NCBI RefSeq assembly: GCF_000242615.2
Contig: NZ_KI912268.1
Span: 387,229-451,228 of the forward strand
Direction of reading: 5' to 3'
Length of the DNA: 64,000 nucleotides
Origin: Holophaga foetida DSM 6591
GTDB taxonomy: Bacteria; Acidobacteriota; Holophagae; Holophagales; Holophagaceae
Of this stretch, positions 46,801-57,752 are shown piece by piece (positions within the stretch are counted from its first letter, which is position 1; every line of letters begins with the position of its first letter). The notes under the pieces were generated by a model. It saw only the letters and a program-made list of their open reading frames with translations, made no database searches and had not been told where the DNA came from. The position numbers were made by a program, and so were the translations under genes.

Positions 46801-49459
46801 GCATGTCCAGGATCTTCCGGAAGGCTGGGCGGCGGGCGGAAGCACGCCAGGTCGGCAGATCCAGACAGGCCTGAACCAGAGCCGTCATGACCCGGTTCTT
46901 GGTGGCGAGGCTCTGATGGGAACGGAAGATCCGCACCAGGGCGCTGTTGAGAGCGGGGCAGGGGGTCAGGGAGGTGATGCCGTAGTGCTTCAGTGCCTTG
47001 CGCAGGGCCCAGAGGAAGTCCTCGGGCAGGCCCTTACCCTCGGAGCGGTATTCCCGGAGGTAGAGGTGGAAGCTCTGCTCATGGGAGGTCCAGGGCATGG
47101 AACTGGAGCTTCCCGAATACTGCCGGGAGAAGAGTCCCTCAATGTCCAGGTAGACCGCCAGCAGGCGGGGCACCATATCGAAATCGATCTGGGGAGCAGA
47201 GGTCTCGGGGTCGGAAACCACCAGACCCGCCAGGAACTCCCGCAGGGCGTCATCCCCCAGGTCGAAGCCCAGGAGGAGGCGGCGCAGTTCGCGATGGATG
47301 AACAGGGAGAGGGTGCGGTGGTCCGTATCGCCGTTCTGAAGGGACAGCACGGCGGTATTGCTGGGGAATTCGAGGCGGGCGCTCTCCTTCACCGATGCTC
47401 CGGCTTCCACCAGGGGCTCCAGCACGAGCAGGGGCTCGCCGGCGGCGACCTGGACGCCCTGGCGCACCAGGACCTTGCGCACCCGACCGTCGATGGAGGC
47501 CGTCACGGGCATCTCCATCTTCATGGCCTCCAGGGCCAGGAGGCGGTCCCCAGCCTTGACCTGGCTGCCCTCCTTGACGTGGAGCTTGAGGACCAGGCCG
47601 GGGGCGGGAGCCCGCAGCAGGCCACCGGGATCCCGGGAAATGTCGTAACGCCAGCCATCGATCTCGACCAGATGGTCCAGGCCGGTGGCCACGGTGATGA
47701 CCCGCTGCTGCCTGGGACCTTCGGGAGTCGCGTAGGAAACCCGCGATTCATAAGGGCCGTCGTGGCTCAAACAGAGATCGATCTGGGCGTTGTCCACTCG
47801 GATCCGGTAGAAATCAGGTTCCAGGGTGGAAACGTGGAACTGATAGGTACCACCGCCGTATCGCAGTTCGATGGGGCGGCGCTGCTTGGGGGCCATGACC
47901 GGCCGACCCCGGGAAGCGGAGGCGAAGAAGTTCATTTCCTCTTCGTGGTGCTGTTTCCGGTGGAGTTCGATGGCGGTGGTGAGGAGGGCCACCCAGGCAT
48001 CGGGCCCGGTGGCTCCGCCGAAGCCCTTGCGCATGAGGGAGTCGATCCAGCCCGTATCGATGGCGGAGGTGGCGAACTCGGGACGCTGCAGGAGCTGGAG
48101 CAGGAAGGCCTTGTTGGTGTTGCCGCCCTCGACCACGAGCAGGGATTCGAGCAGGGCCCGCACCAGTCGTGCTCTGGCCTGTTCACGGGTGGCGCCGGTC
48201 ACAATGATCTTGGCGATCATGGAGTCGAACTCAACGGGGATCTGGTCCCCTTCCCGGATGCCGGAATCCGTGCGCACACCGGGGCCCAAGGCGGGGCGGA
48301 AACAGACCACCTTGCCGGGGGCCGGGGCGAAGTTCCGGGCCGGATCCTCGGCGCAGACCCGCACCTCGATGCAGTGTCCGTGGGTGGCGGGCGGCTCGGG
48401 GGGCAGGGCCTCGCCCCGGGCCACGGCAATCTGCATCTGCACCAGGTCCACGCCCGTGGTCTCTTCGGTGACCGGGTGCTCCACCTGGAGGCGGGTGTTC
48501 ATTTCCATAAAGAAGAAGCCCGCAGGCTTGTCCTGGGTGGCCGGTTCGTAGAGGAACTCAGCCGTGCCGGCGCTGGTGTACCCAGCGGCCTTGGCGACAC
48601 GGACGGCGGCTTCCTTGAGGGCCCGATCGATTTCGGCGGGCAAGGGGGCAGGGGCCTCCTCGATCACCTTCTGATTGTTGCGCTGGGCAGAACAGTCGCG
48701 GGTGCCTACGGCCCAGGTGGTGCCATGCTGGTCTGCCAGGATCTGGACCTCGACGTGCCGGGCGGCCTTGACCTGGGCTTCCATGAAAACGGTGCCGTCG
48801 CCGAAAGCCTTGCGGGCCTCAGCGGCGCATGTCTCGAAGGCGTCCTCAAGATCCGCCTCTCTGTGGATGAAGCGGATGCCCCGCCCACCGCCGCCTGCCG
48901 TAGCCTTCATGACCAGGGGGAAGCCGATGTGCTTGGCGTGGGTCTTCGCAGCCTCCAGGGAATCAACAGCTCCCCCGCTCCAGGGGGTCACGGGAACGCC
49001 TGCGGACTCGGCCAGGAGCTTGGAACCGATCTTGTCCCCGAGCTTGCGCATGGCGTCGGCCGTGGGCCCCAGGAAGGTGATGCCGAGCTCCGTGCAGAGT
49101 TCGGCGAATTCGGCGTGTTCGGCCACAAAGCCCCAACCCACCCATGCGGCATCCGCCTGGGTCGCCACCAGAGCCTCCCGCAGGGCGGTGTAGTCCAGAT
49201 AACGGCTCTTGCGGCGGGGCTTGCCTTCCTCGTCGAGATCCTTCTCGTCCAGGAACATGGGGGTTCCAAGGCAGTGGGAGGCGTCGGCCTCCCGCACGAA
49301 CATCGCGGCCTGGTCAGGTTCCGTATAGAGGGCGATGGTCTTGATCCGGGTCTCGTGGATGGCATTCCAGTCACGGACGGCCCGCAGGAGTCTCATGGCC
49401 GGTTCGCCTCGGTTGATAATGGCGATCCTCTTGAAATCCCTGGTAAGGCATTGGGTCAT
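43811..49459 (-). CDS. One-chain acyl-CoA carboxylase with the domain order of eukaryotic acetyl-CoA carboxylase
   Basis: 1882 residues in one open frame. Order: biotin carboxylase (about 8-470; KATAGGGGRGIRFIH near 186, FFFMEMNTRLQVEHPVTE near 312); biotinyl domain (about 605-680; LALEAMKMEMPV with biotin Lys647); a central part of about 600 residues; then carboxyltransferase N and C halves (about 1310-1860). The central part has blocks like the eukaryotic ACC central domain, such as LELWRMRDFDARRVFSSDDL followed by HLFHARAQKNPRDERFF. In the transferase, FTDKYPDG, FPVSSGAKIAMDSG and LIVVANLSGFDGSPES match the eukaryotic FTLKYPEG, NSGARIG and VVANWRGFSGG regions. Bacteria normally split these activities over two to four subunits. 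It carboxylates an acyl-CoA, probably acetyl-CoA, to feed fatty-acid or related synthesis; the substrate is not certain. It has no partner genes beside it. Confidence 0.88.
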   Translation of the reverse strand: MTQCLTRDFKRIAIINRGEPAMRLLRAVRDWNAIHETRIKTIALYTEPDQAAMFVREADASHCLGTPMFLDEKDLDEEGKPRRKSRYLDYTALREALVATQADAAWVGWGFVAEHAEFAELCTELGITFLGPTADAMRKLGDKIGSKLLAESAGVPVTPWSGGAVDSLEAAKTHAKHIGFPLVMKATAGGGGRGIRFIHREADLEDAFETCAAEARKAFGDGTVFMEAQVKAARHVEVQILADQHGTTWAVGTRDCSAQRNNQKVIEEAPAPLPAEIDRALKEAAVRVAKAAGYTSAGTAEFLYEPATQDKPAGFFFMEMNTRLQVEHPVTEETTGVDLVQMQIAVARGEALPPEPPATHGHCIEVRVCAEDPARNFAPAPGKVVCFRPALGPGVRTDSGIREGDQIPVEFDSMIAKIIVTGATREQARARLVRALLESLLVVEGGNTNKAFLLQLLQRPEFATSAIDTGWIDSLMRKGFGGATGPDAWVALLTTAIELHRKQHHEEEMNFFASASRGRPVMAPKQRRPIELRYGGGTYQFHVSTLEPDFYRIRVDNAQIDLCLSHDGPYESRVSYATPEGPRQQRVITVATGLDHLVEIDGWRYDISRDPGGLLRAPAPGLVLKLHVKEGSQVKAGDRLLALEAMKMEMPVTASIDGRVRKVLVRQGVQVAAGEPLLVLEPLVEAGASVKESARLEFPSNTAVLSLQNGDTDHRTLSLFIHRELRRLLLGFDLGDDALREFLAGLVVSDPETSAPQIDFDMVPRLLAVYLDIEGLFSRQYSGSSSSMPWTSHEQSFHLYLREYRSEGKGLPEDFLWALRKALKHYGITSLTPCPALNSALVRIFRSHQSLATKNRVMTALVQACLDLPTWRASARRPAFRKILDMLVALTQDASPAVCETALQARYQLFEAQDQVQRKEDALVKVRVALQKLREEHSCLGPSFDQHDSEERAALMKELTRFPFSLMSHFAPMLLQGEEGLTGLVMEVMLRRLYRPRPVSEPCALRVDGRLQLLARIEKDGQPIRILATFAEIGAIKEALSGLNHLAAQIPTGARAVVDLFVSIPEEPCEESDHSLLTDALTMCELDARIQRVCVMLIHPETAMQYITFARKKKGWEEIAVQRGFHPAVAERLELWRMRDFDARRVFSSDDLHLFHARAQKNPRDERFFATAEVRELHPVRDAEGQVIALPELEYTLLESFHAIRGQQLGRGPKTRLPWNRVTILFWPTLQARREDIFRIVDRLFPSAHNLGLEKISLRMMLQEDSTQEPQDIVLSISDRTGPRHEMTLNEPHSEPLRALDDYTLKLVRARQRRVPYVYEIVKMIAPAEASAKFAAGEFEEYDLDPENGDRLISVKGRPYGENAANVVVGVVRNFTDKYPDGITRVLVLGDAIRELGALSEPECRRVIAALNLAEEMNIPLEWFPVSSGAKIAMDSGTENLDWTASVLRRIIHFTQKGGEINVVVDGINVGAQSYWNAESTMLMHTRGCLIMTPTGSMLLTGKRALDYSGSVSAEDNLGIGGFERIMGPNGQAQYHAHDLGEACQILMRYYEHTYCAPGEPGPRRRPTSDEIDRNVCMEPYTGPEPFETIGEIFQEETNPGRKKPFDIRATLRAVIDKDCEPLERWPIQTDADVAVIWDAHIGGWPACMVGIESKPLPRMGYVPSDGPDSWSGGTLFPQASKKIARAINAASGNRPLIVVANLSGFDGSPESLRRLQLEYGAEIGRAIVNFKGPIVFCVVARYHGGAYVVFSKALNPNLKALALTGSFASVIGGAPAAAVVFPEEARSLALQDPRVVRAEKRLKADPTAHKARKDLQTILATVMAEKTREVAEQFDAIHTVQRAKQVGSLDGIIDPNQLRPALIQAIEEGMGVAGPATTAKS

Positions 49460-49752
49460 CTTGACTGCTCCCGTGCTTGGAATACCCGTATCTCCGGCAT
49501 TCCAGCCAATGATGATCCTGCTTATGGCAGGGTCAGGTCAACTTTGGATGTGACCGAGGTCCCCTCGGACCCGGTGCAAGCCATTATGAATGTTGTGAAA
49601 ATCAACCATTCCCATTTTCCCTTTCAAGGCTCCAGTGGGCCCCCATCCTTGATGTAAACTGATTGTTTCGGACCTTGGAAGACTGCACGGATGGGCGATT
49701 CCCGGGTACCGCTTGCCTGATGTGAGCCAGAAACTCTTTTTGGAATTCCTAA

Positions 49753-52371
49753 ATGCGCGAAATGGACAAGGCCTTTGATTTCAAGACCGCCCAGACCCGG
49801 TGGTATGCCCAGTGGGAGGACTCGAAGATCTTCGAGGCCCAGCCCGAAAGTGGAAAGAAGCCCTGGTCCATCGTGATCCCGCCGCCCAACATCACGGGCA
49901 ACCTCCACATGGGCCACGCCCTGGTCTTCACCCTCCACGACATCCTCACGCGCTTCAAGCGGGCCCAGGGCTTCGACGCCCTCTGGGTGCCCGGCGTGGA
50001 CCACGCGGGCATCGCCACCCAGGTGGTGGTGGAGCGGCAGATCAAGGAGGCCGAAGGCAAGACCCGCCACGATCTGGGCCGCGAGGAATTCCTCAAGCGT
50101 CTCTGGCAGTGGAAGGATCAGAACCAGGGCGATATCGAGAACCAGTTGCGCCGCCTCGGCGCTTCCGTGGACTGGACCCGCAAGCGCTTCACCATGGATC
50201 CGGACCTGAACAAGGCCGTGCGCAAGGTTTTCGCCGCCGCCTACAAGCAGGGGCGCATCTACAAGGGCCCCCGCATGATCCAGTGGGACCCGGCCAGTCA
50301 GACCGCCCTTTCTGACCTGGAAGTGAAGTACGTCGAGAAGCAGGGCAAGCTCTGGCACCTCCGCTACCCCCTGGCGGATGGTTCGGGTCAGTTGGTGGTG
50401 GCCACCACCCGTCCCGAAACCATGCTGGGCGATACCGCCGTGGCGGTGCATCCCGAGGACGAGCGCTACAAGGCCTTCGTGGGCAAGATGCTCAAGCTGC
50501 CCCTCACGGGCCGCGAGATTCCCGTGGTGGCCGACGAGATGGTGGACCCCAAGTTCGGCACCGGCTGCGTTAAGCTCACCCCGGCCCACGATCCCAACGA
50601 CCATGCCGCGGGCAAGCGCCTGCACCTGCCCAGCATCACGGTGATCGGTTTCGATGCCAAGATGACTGCCGAGGCCGGTGCCGCCTACGCGGGCCTGGAC
50701 CGCTTCGAGTGCCGCAAGAAGGTGCTGGCGGATCTGGAGGCCCAGGGCCTCCTTGAGAAGATCGAGGATTACACCCACCAGGTTTCGGTTTCGGACCGCA
50801 CGGGCTGCGTCCTGGAGCCCCTGGTCTCTGAACAGTGGTTCATGAAGGTGGACGAGGCTGCGAAGGCTGCCCTGGCCTCGGTACGGGATGGCCGCATCCG
50901 CTTCACCCCCGAGCGCTGGGCCACGGTCTGGGAGCACTGGCTCAACAACATCCAGGACTGGTGCATCTCCCGCCAGCTCTGGTGGGGCCACCGCATCCCC
51001 GCCTACACCTGCCTGGGCTGTGGCCACCTCATGGTCGAGGAGGAGGCCCCGGACACCTGCGACAAGTGCGGCTCCGAGAAGCTGGAGCAGGACCCCGACA
51101 CCCTGGACACCTGGTTCAGCTCGGCCCTCTGGCCCTTCAGCGTCTTCGGGTGGCCCGACGAGACCCGGGACCTCAAGCGCTACTACCCCACCAGCGTCCT
51201 CATCACGGGCTATGACATCCTTTTCTTCTGGGTGGCCCGCATGGTGATGTCCGGCCTCCTCTGGACGGACGAGGTGCCCTTCCGGGACGTCTACTTCAAC
51301 AGCCTGGTGCGCGATGAGCACGGCAGCAAGATGTCCAAGTCCAAGGGCAACGTCATCGACCCCCTGGAGACCATGGAGGAGTTCGGCACCGATGCCCTCC
51401 GCTACTCCCTGGCAGCCATGGCGGCCCCCGGCACGGACATCTCCCTCTCCAAGAGCCGCCTGGAGGCCTCCCGGAACTTCTGCAACAAGCTCTGGAACGC
51501 CGCCCGTTTCGTGCAGATGAGCCTGACTCCGGACGTGACCCTGGCGGTGGAGCCCGAGCTGGGCGAGGCCGAGTACTGGATGGCCGCCCGCATGAAGGAC
51601 GCCCTGGAGCGCACCACCCAGGCCATCGAGGAGTTCCGCTTCCACGAGGCCGCCGAGATCCTCTACCACCTGGTCTGGGACGATTTCTGCGCCACCTACA
51701 TCGAGCTGGCCAAGGTGACCCTCCAGCAGGGCACGACGGAGCAGAAGGCTGCCATCCTCCACTTCCTGGACATCCTTCTGCGGGCCCTTCACCCGGTTGT
51801 GCCCTTTGTTACAGAAGAGATCCACGAGGCGGTGATGTCCGAGCGCCTGGTTCCGGGTGAGCCCAGCTTCCTGGCGGCCCGGTCCTGGCCCCTGGACCAC
51901 CCCATGCTTCAGAAGAAGGGCGGCAACCCCGAGCTCATGCCCAAGTTCCAGGAGGCCCTTTCCGCCATCCTGCGCCTGCGGGCCGAGAACGGCATCGATC
52001 CCGGCAAGCGTCTTCCCGGCTTCACCACCCTGAAGGAGCTGGAGGTCTTCCTGGACGGCTTCAAGTCCATGGCCAAGCTGGAGAGCCTCAGCTTCCTGGA
52101 TGGCGATCTGGCCAGCCCCAGCCGTGCGGTTTCCGTGGTGGGTGGCGGTCTGGTGGCCCTGGAGCTGGCGGGCCTCAAGGATCCGGCGGCGGACCGAGCC
52201 AAGCTGGAGAAGGAATTGGAGAAACTCGAGAAGGAGGCCACCCCCCTGCGGGAGCGTCTGGCCGACGAGAACTTCGTCAACAAGGCTCCCCAGGTTGCCG
52301 TGGACAAGATGCGGGGACAGCTTCGCGAGAAGGAAGGGCGCCTGGCCAAGGTCCGGGCCCTGCTGGGATAG
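49753..52371 (+). CDS. valS: Valyl-tRNA synthetase
   Basis: Class I synthetase charging tRNA-Val and editing threonine. 872 residues, normal length. The HIGH motif is HMGH at residues 52-55 (PPNITGNLHMGHAL) and KMSKS at 526-530 (GSKMSKSKGN). Editing-domain marks are VVATTRPETMLGDTAVAV near 214. The C-terminal tail, from about residue 805, is the Lys/Glu-rich coiled-coil arm (DRAKLEKELEKLEKEATPL) that grips the tRNA. GGAA lies eight bases before the ATG. The next gene starts five bases after its stop. No T-box leader is visible in the 293 bases upstream, where I see no other feature. Confidence 0.97.
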   Translation: MREMDKAFDFKTAQTRWYAQWEDSKIFEAQPESGKKPWSIVIPPPNITGNLHMGHALVFTLHDILTRFKRAQGFDALWVPGVDHAGIATQVVVERQIKEAEGKTRHDLGREEFLKRLWQWKDQNQGDIENQLRRLGASVDWTRKRFTMDPDLNKAVRKVFAAAYKQGRIYKGPRMIQWDPASQTALSDLEVKYVEKQGKLWHLRYPLADGSGQLVVATTRPETMLGDTAVAVHPEDERYKAFVGKMLKLPLTGREIPVVADEMVDPKFGTGCVKLTPAHDPNDHAAGKRLHLPSITVIGFDAKMTAEAGAAYAGLDRFECRKKVLADLEAQGLLEKIEDYTHQVSVSDRTGCVLEPLVSEQWFMKVDEAAKAALASVRDGRIRFTPERWATVWEHWLNNIQDWCISRQLWWGHRIPAYTCLGCGHLMVEEEAPDTCDKCGSEKLEQDPDTLDTWFSSALWPFSVFGWPDETRDLKRYYPTSVLITGYDILFFWVARMVMSGLLWTDEVPFRDVYFNSLVRDEHGSKMSKSKGNVIDPLETMEEFGTDALRYSLAAMAAPGTDISLSKSRLEASRNFCNKLWNAARFVQMSLTPDVTLAVEPELGEAEYWMAARMKDALERTTQAIEEFRFHEAAEILYHLVWDDFCATYIELAKVTLQQGTTEQKAAILHFLDILLRALHPVVPFVTEEIHEAVMSERLVPGEPSFLAARSWPLDHPMLQKKGGNPELMPKFQEALSAILRLRAENGIDPGKRLPGFTTLKELEVFLDGFKSMAKLESLSFLDGDLASPSRAVSVVGGGLVALELAGLKDPAADRAKLEKELEKLEKEATPLRERLADENFVNKAPQVAVDKMRGQLREKEGRLAKVRALLG

Positions 52372-52375
52372 CCCC

Positions 52376-53065
52376 ATGGAAACCACGCTGCTGGACCGTA
52401 TCCCCCTGACCCTGGATGTCCAGGAACTCAAGACCATCCTGCGCCTGAGGGAGAACCCCCGGCGCCTGGAGCGGTTGACGGAAATGGTGGCCGAGGCCCA
52501 GGCGGTGGCCCGTCCCAAGGCCATCTTCCGGATGGCCCCCATCGATGCGATCGGGGAGGACACGGTCACGGTAGCTGGCGTCGCGTTCCAGAGCCGTCTC
52601 GTGAAAATCAACCTCAAGGAGGTGGGGCGGGTCTTCCCCTTCGCCGCCACCTGCGGGGTGGAGCTGGACCACTGGTCCCACGGCTTCGATAGCCCCCTGG
52701 AGGGCTTCTGGGCTGACACCATCAAGGAACAGGTGCTCCTCAAGACCATGGAATACCTGGTGCCCCACGTTAGTGAAACCTACGCGGCGGGTCCCGTGGC
52801 CATGATGAACCCTGGCTCGCTGCCGGATTGGCCTCTGGATCAGCAGATACCCCTCATGGGTCTCCTGGGGGATGTGGAGGCCCAGACCGGCATCCGTTTC
52901 AGCCCCAACCTGATGATGTTCCCCACCAAGTCCCTGACGGGCATCATCTTCTCTACCGATACCAAGTACGAGAACTGCATGCTCTGCACCAACCTGGACT
53001 GTCCGAGGAGAAGAGCGGAGTTCGATCCGCTGCTCTACAAGGAGAAACTGGGATATTCAGGATGA
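52376..53065 (+). CDS. Stand-alone methionine-synthase-activation-domain-like protein
   Basis: 229 residues. The segment PGSLPDWPLDQQIPLMGLLG, then GIRFSPNLMMFPTKSLTGIIF, is the pattern of the B12-dependent methionine synthase reactivation domain, in which corrinoid and SAM are bound near the sequence around the P-T-K-S stretch. The C terminus adds YENCMLCTNLDCPRRRAEFD, a CxxCx4C site that could hold a metal or Fe-S cluster and is not part of the MetH domain. Stand-alone proteins like this occur in anaerobes and are thought to reactivate corrinoid proteins. It is coupled to valS, five bases away. The tie to B12 metabolism fits the nrdJ gene but is an inference. Confidence 0.68.
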   Translation: METTLLDRIPLTLDVQELKTILRLRENPRRLERLTEMVAEAQAVARPKAIFRMAPIDAIGEDTVTVAGVAFQSRLVKINLKEVGRVFPFAATCGVELDHWSHGFDSPLEGFWADTIKEQVLLKTMEYLVPHVSETYAAGPVAMMNPGSLPDWPLDQQIPLMGLLGDVEAQTGIRFSPNLMMFPTKSLTGIIFSTDTKYENCMLCTNLDCPRRRAEFDPLLYKEKLGYSG

Positions 53066-53161
53066 AATGGATGGAAACAGCGAACAGGGGGGTTGGCGCT
53101 CGGACTCGATTCCACGAAGCGGGGTAGGCCAGTCTTGGTGTGAGTCTATACTCGGGTGTCT

Positions 53162-54556
53162 ATGAGTGACACCGCCGCCCTTGTCTGGTTCCGCCGCGAT
53201 CTGCGGGTGAAGGATCACGCGGCCCTGCACCACGCCCTCGGGCGATACGGGCAGGTCCACTGCGTTTTCGTTTTCGATGCCCCCATCCTGAATGCCCTGC
53301 CTTCGAAAGAGGATCGCAGGGTGGAGTTCATCCTGGGCTCCGTGCGGGAGCTGGACCGCGAGTTGGCGCAGCCTTCAGGTCGGTCAGGCCTTCTGGTGCG
53401 GCACGGGGATGCCCGGGAGATCATTCCTCGTCTGGCCCTGGAGCTGGGGGTCCGGGAGGTGGTCTGCGCCCGGGACTACGAGCCTGAGGCTGTTCGGCGC
53501 GATGAGACCGTGGCCCGGGCCCTTGAGGGCCTGGGGATCGCCTTCACGGCCCTCCGGGATCAGGTGATCTTCGAGGCCGACGAGATCCTGACGGGGGCAG
53601 GGCGTATGTTCTCGGTCTTCACGCCCTACCGGAACGCCTGGATGCGGACCCTCGGCCCCCACCGTCTGGCGCCTTTTTCGGTGGAAGGGCTGGAGCGCCT
53701 GGCGCCCAAGCCTCCCGGGGAGCGGATTCCCGAGCTGGAAGAGCTGGGCTTCAGGAAGACCGATCTGGCTTTGCGGGCGGGCACCAGGGGCGCGCGGGTA
53801 TTCTGGGAAGGTTTTCAAGAAAAGATCGACAACTATAAGTCAAATAGGGACTTCCCTGCCATTGACGGGGGCTCCCGCCTTTCGGTCCATCTGCGCTTCG
53901 GCACGATCTCCATCCGGGAGCTGGTGCGCTTCGCCCTGGAGCGCGGCACCGAGGGGGCCCAGGCCTGGCTCAATGAGCTGATCTGGCGGGAGTTCTACCA
54001 GCAGCTCCTCTGGCACCGTCCCGAGGTGGAATCCCACGCCTTCCGATCCGGATACGATCTCATTCCCTGGGAGGAGGGGCTGGAGGCCGAGGCCCGCTTC
54101 CAGGCCTGGTGCGAGGGACGGACAGGCTATCCCCTGGTGGACGCCGCCATGCGGCAGCTCCTCTCCACGGGCTGGATGCACAACCGGCTCCGCATGGTGA
54201 CGGCCTCCTTCCTCACCAAGGACCTGGGGATCCACTGGCTGCGCGGGGAGCGTTTCTTCGCCCGGCACCTGCTGGACTTCGATCTGGCTGCCAACAACGG
54301 CGGCTGGCAGTGGGCGGCCTCCACGGGCTGCGACGCCCAGCCCTGGTTCCGCATCTTCAATCCCGTCACCCAGTCCCGGAACTTCGATCCGGAGGGCGAG
54401 TTCATACGCAGGTACTGCCCCGAACTGGAGGAGGTGTCCGCCAAGCAGATCCATGCTCCGTGGGCGGTGGAGGGTGTGGACTACCCGCCCCCCATCGTGG
54501 ACCACGCGTTGGAGCGCCAGCGTACCCTTCAGCGTTTCAAGGGGTTGGGTGGGTAA
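53162..54556 (+). CDS. phr: Deoxyribodipyrimidine photolyase
   Basis: Repairs UV pyrimidine dimers using blue light and FADH-. 464 residues from ATG 53162 (a GTG at 53156 is an alternative). The N-terminal antenna domain is LVWFRRDLRVKDHAALHHAL. The FAD domain shows GGSRLSVHLRFGTISIREL near residue 236, ELIWREFYQQLLWHRP near 272, the tryptophan-rich GYPLVDAAMRQLLSTGWMHN near 320 and LAANNGGWQWAASTGCDAQPWFRIFNP near 376 in which the first part binds FAD and DNA. It belongs to the class I CPD photolyase group; a cryptochrome is less likely. It ends 124 bases before a palindromic repeat. Confidence 0.93.
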   Translation: MSDTAALVWFRRDLRVKDHAALHHALGRYGQVHCVFVFDAPILNALPSKEDRRVEFILGSVRELDRELAQPSGRSGLLVRHGDAREIIPRLALELGVREVVCARDYEPEAVRRDETVARALEGLGIAFTALRDQVIFEADEILTGAGRMFSVFTPYRNAWMRTLGPHRLAPFSVEGLERLAPKPPGERIPELEELGFRKTDLALRAGTRGARVFWEGFQEKIDNYKSNRDFPAIDGGSRLSVHLRFGTISIRELVRFALERGTEGAQAWLNELIWREFYQQLLWHRPEVESHAFRSGYDLIPWEEGLEAEARFQAWCEGRTGYPLVDAAMRQLLSTGWMHNRLRMVTASFLTKDLGIHWLRGERFFARHLLDFDLAANNGGWQWAASTGCDAQPWFRIFNPVTQSRNFDPEGEFIRRYCPELEEVSAKQIHAPWAVEGVDYPPPIVDHALERQRTLQRFKGLGG

Positions 54557-54679
54557 CTGGCGTATTGAACGGGTGGGACCGGATCCGACTCTGAGGACGC
54601 CAGACGGTCCCATGGGTTGGAAGGTGCTCCGGCGCGGCGTGGCGGATCTGCACCGGAGGGGTTTCGTTATTTTTAATCC

Positions 54680-54749
54680 TTTATCCTGGCCATCCGTGCG
54701 CATCCTGTTCAAAGCTTTTCAACAGGATATGCAGGATGGCCAGGATAAA
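54680..54749. repeat. Palindromic 'CAGGATAAA' repeat, copy 2
   Basis: A 16-bp perfect outer inverted repeat (54680-54695 and 54734-54749, TTTATCCTGGCCATCC and complement) encloses an inner ATCCTGTT/AACAGGAT pair (54702-54709 and 54721-54728) around CAAAGCTTTTC. The core and its right-hand flank, GGATAAAAGAAGAAGGCTGATGAA, are a near copy of the reverse complement of 43615-43650. The rest of this 326-base gap, on both sides, shows no gene. Confidence 0.8.
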
Positions 54750-54882
54750 AGAAGAAGGCTGATGAATGGCTATGAAAACAAGTTGCCAATGTGATTTATA
54801 AATACATACAACAGTGGGCACTTCCGCAGCACCCCTCACCCTCCCGAAGCCAAGCCGGAGCGTCAAGGTGGACAGCACTCGT

Positions 54883-57558
<2,676 letters not shown>

Positions 57559-57713
57559 GAGGCTCTCCTGGACAGGGATTCACCGGAAATGATAGGCTAC
57601 TGCCATGTGCATTTCCCTGCGAATCAGCATTCCGCACCCTCGCCCCATTTTCCGGGGTGGGTGGGGAGTCTCGCGCTAGATTCACTCGTTGAACAGATCG
57701 ACGCTACCCGCAC

Positions 57714-57736
57714 CCCCGCACCGGTCGGGGTTTTTT
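57714..57736 (+). terminator. Terminator-like hairpin 16 bases before proC
   Basis: CCCCG (57714-57718) pairs with CGGGG (57726-57730) around CACCGGT, followed directly by TTTTTT (57731-57736). A hairpin with T-run just before a start codon suggests either attenuation of proC or the end of a short upstream transcript. The stem is short, so the call is moderate. Confidence 0.5.
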
Positions 57737-57752
57737 CGTATCAGGAGCTTCC

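Noticed and set aside
45524..49657. 1377-codon open frame on the plus strand opposite the large carboxylase
   Set aside because: It is the antisense frame of a GC-rich gene with clear biotin carboxylase and carboxyltransferase motifs; its translation is Gly/His/Gln-rich with no recognisable domain.
49460..49752. T-box leader before valS (and likewise before ileS, 17681-17894)
   Set aside because: No T-box sequence, specifier loop or terminator/antiterminator pair was seen.
49624..52749. 1041-codon open frame on the minus strand opposite valS
   Set aside because: Shadow of valS; no motif, and it covers the valS ribosome site and promoter region.
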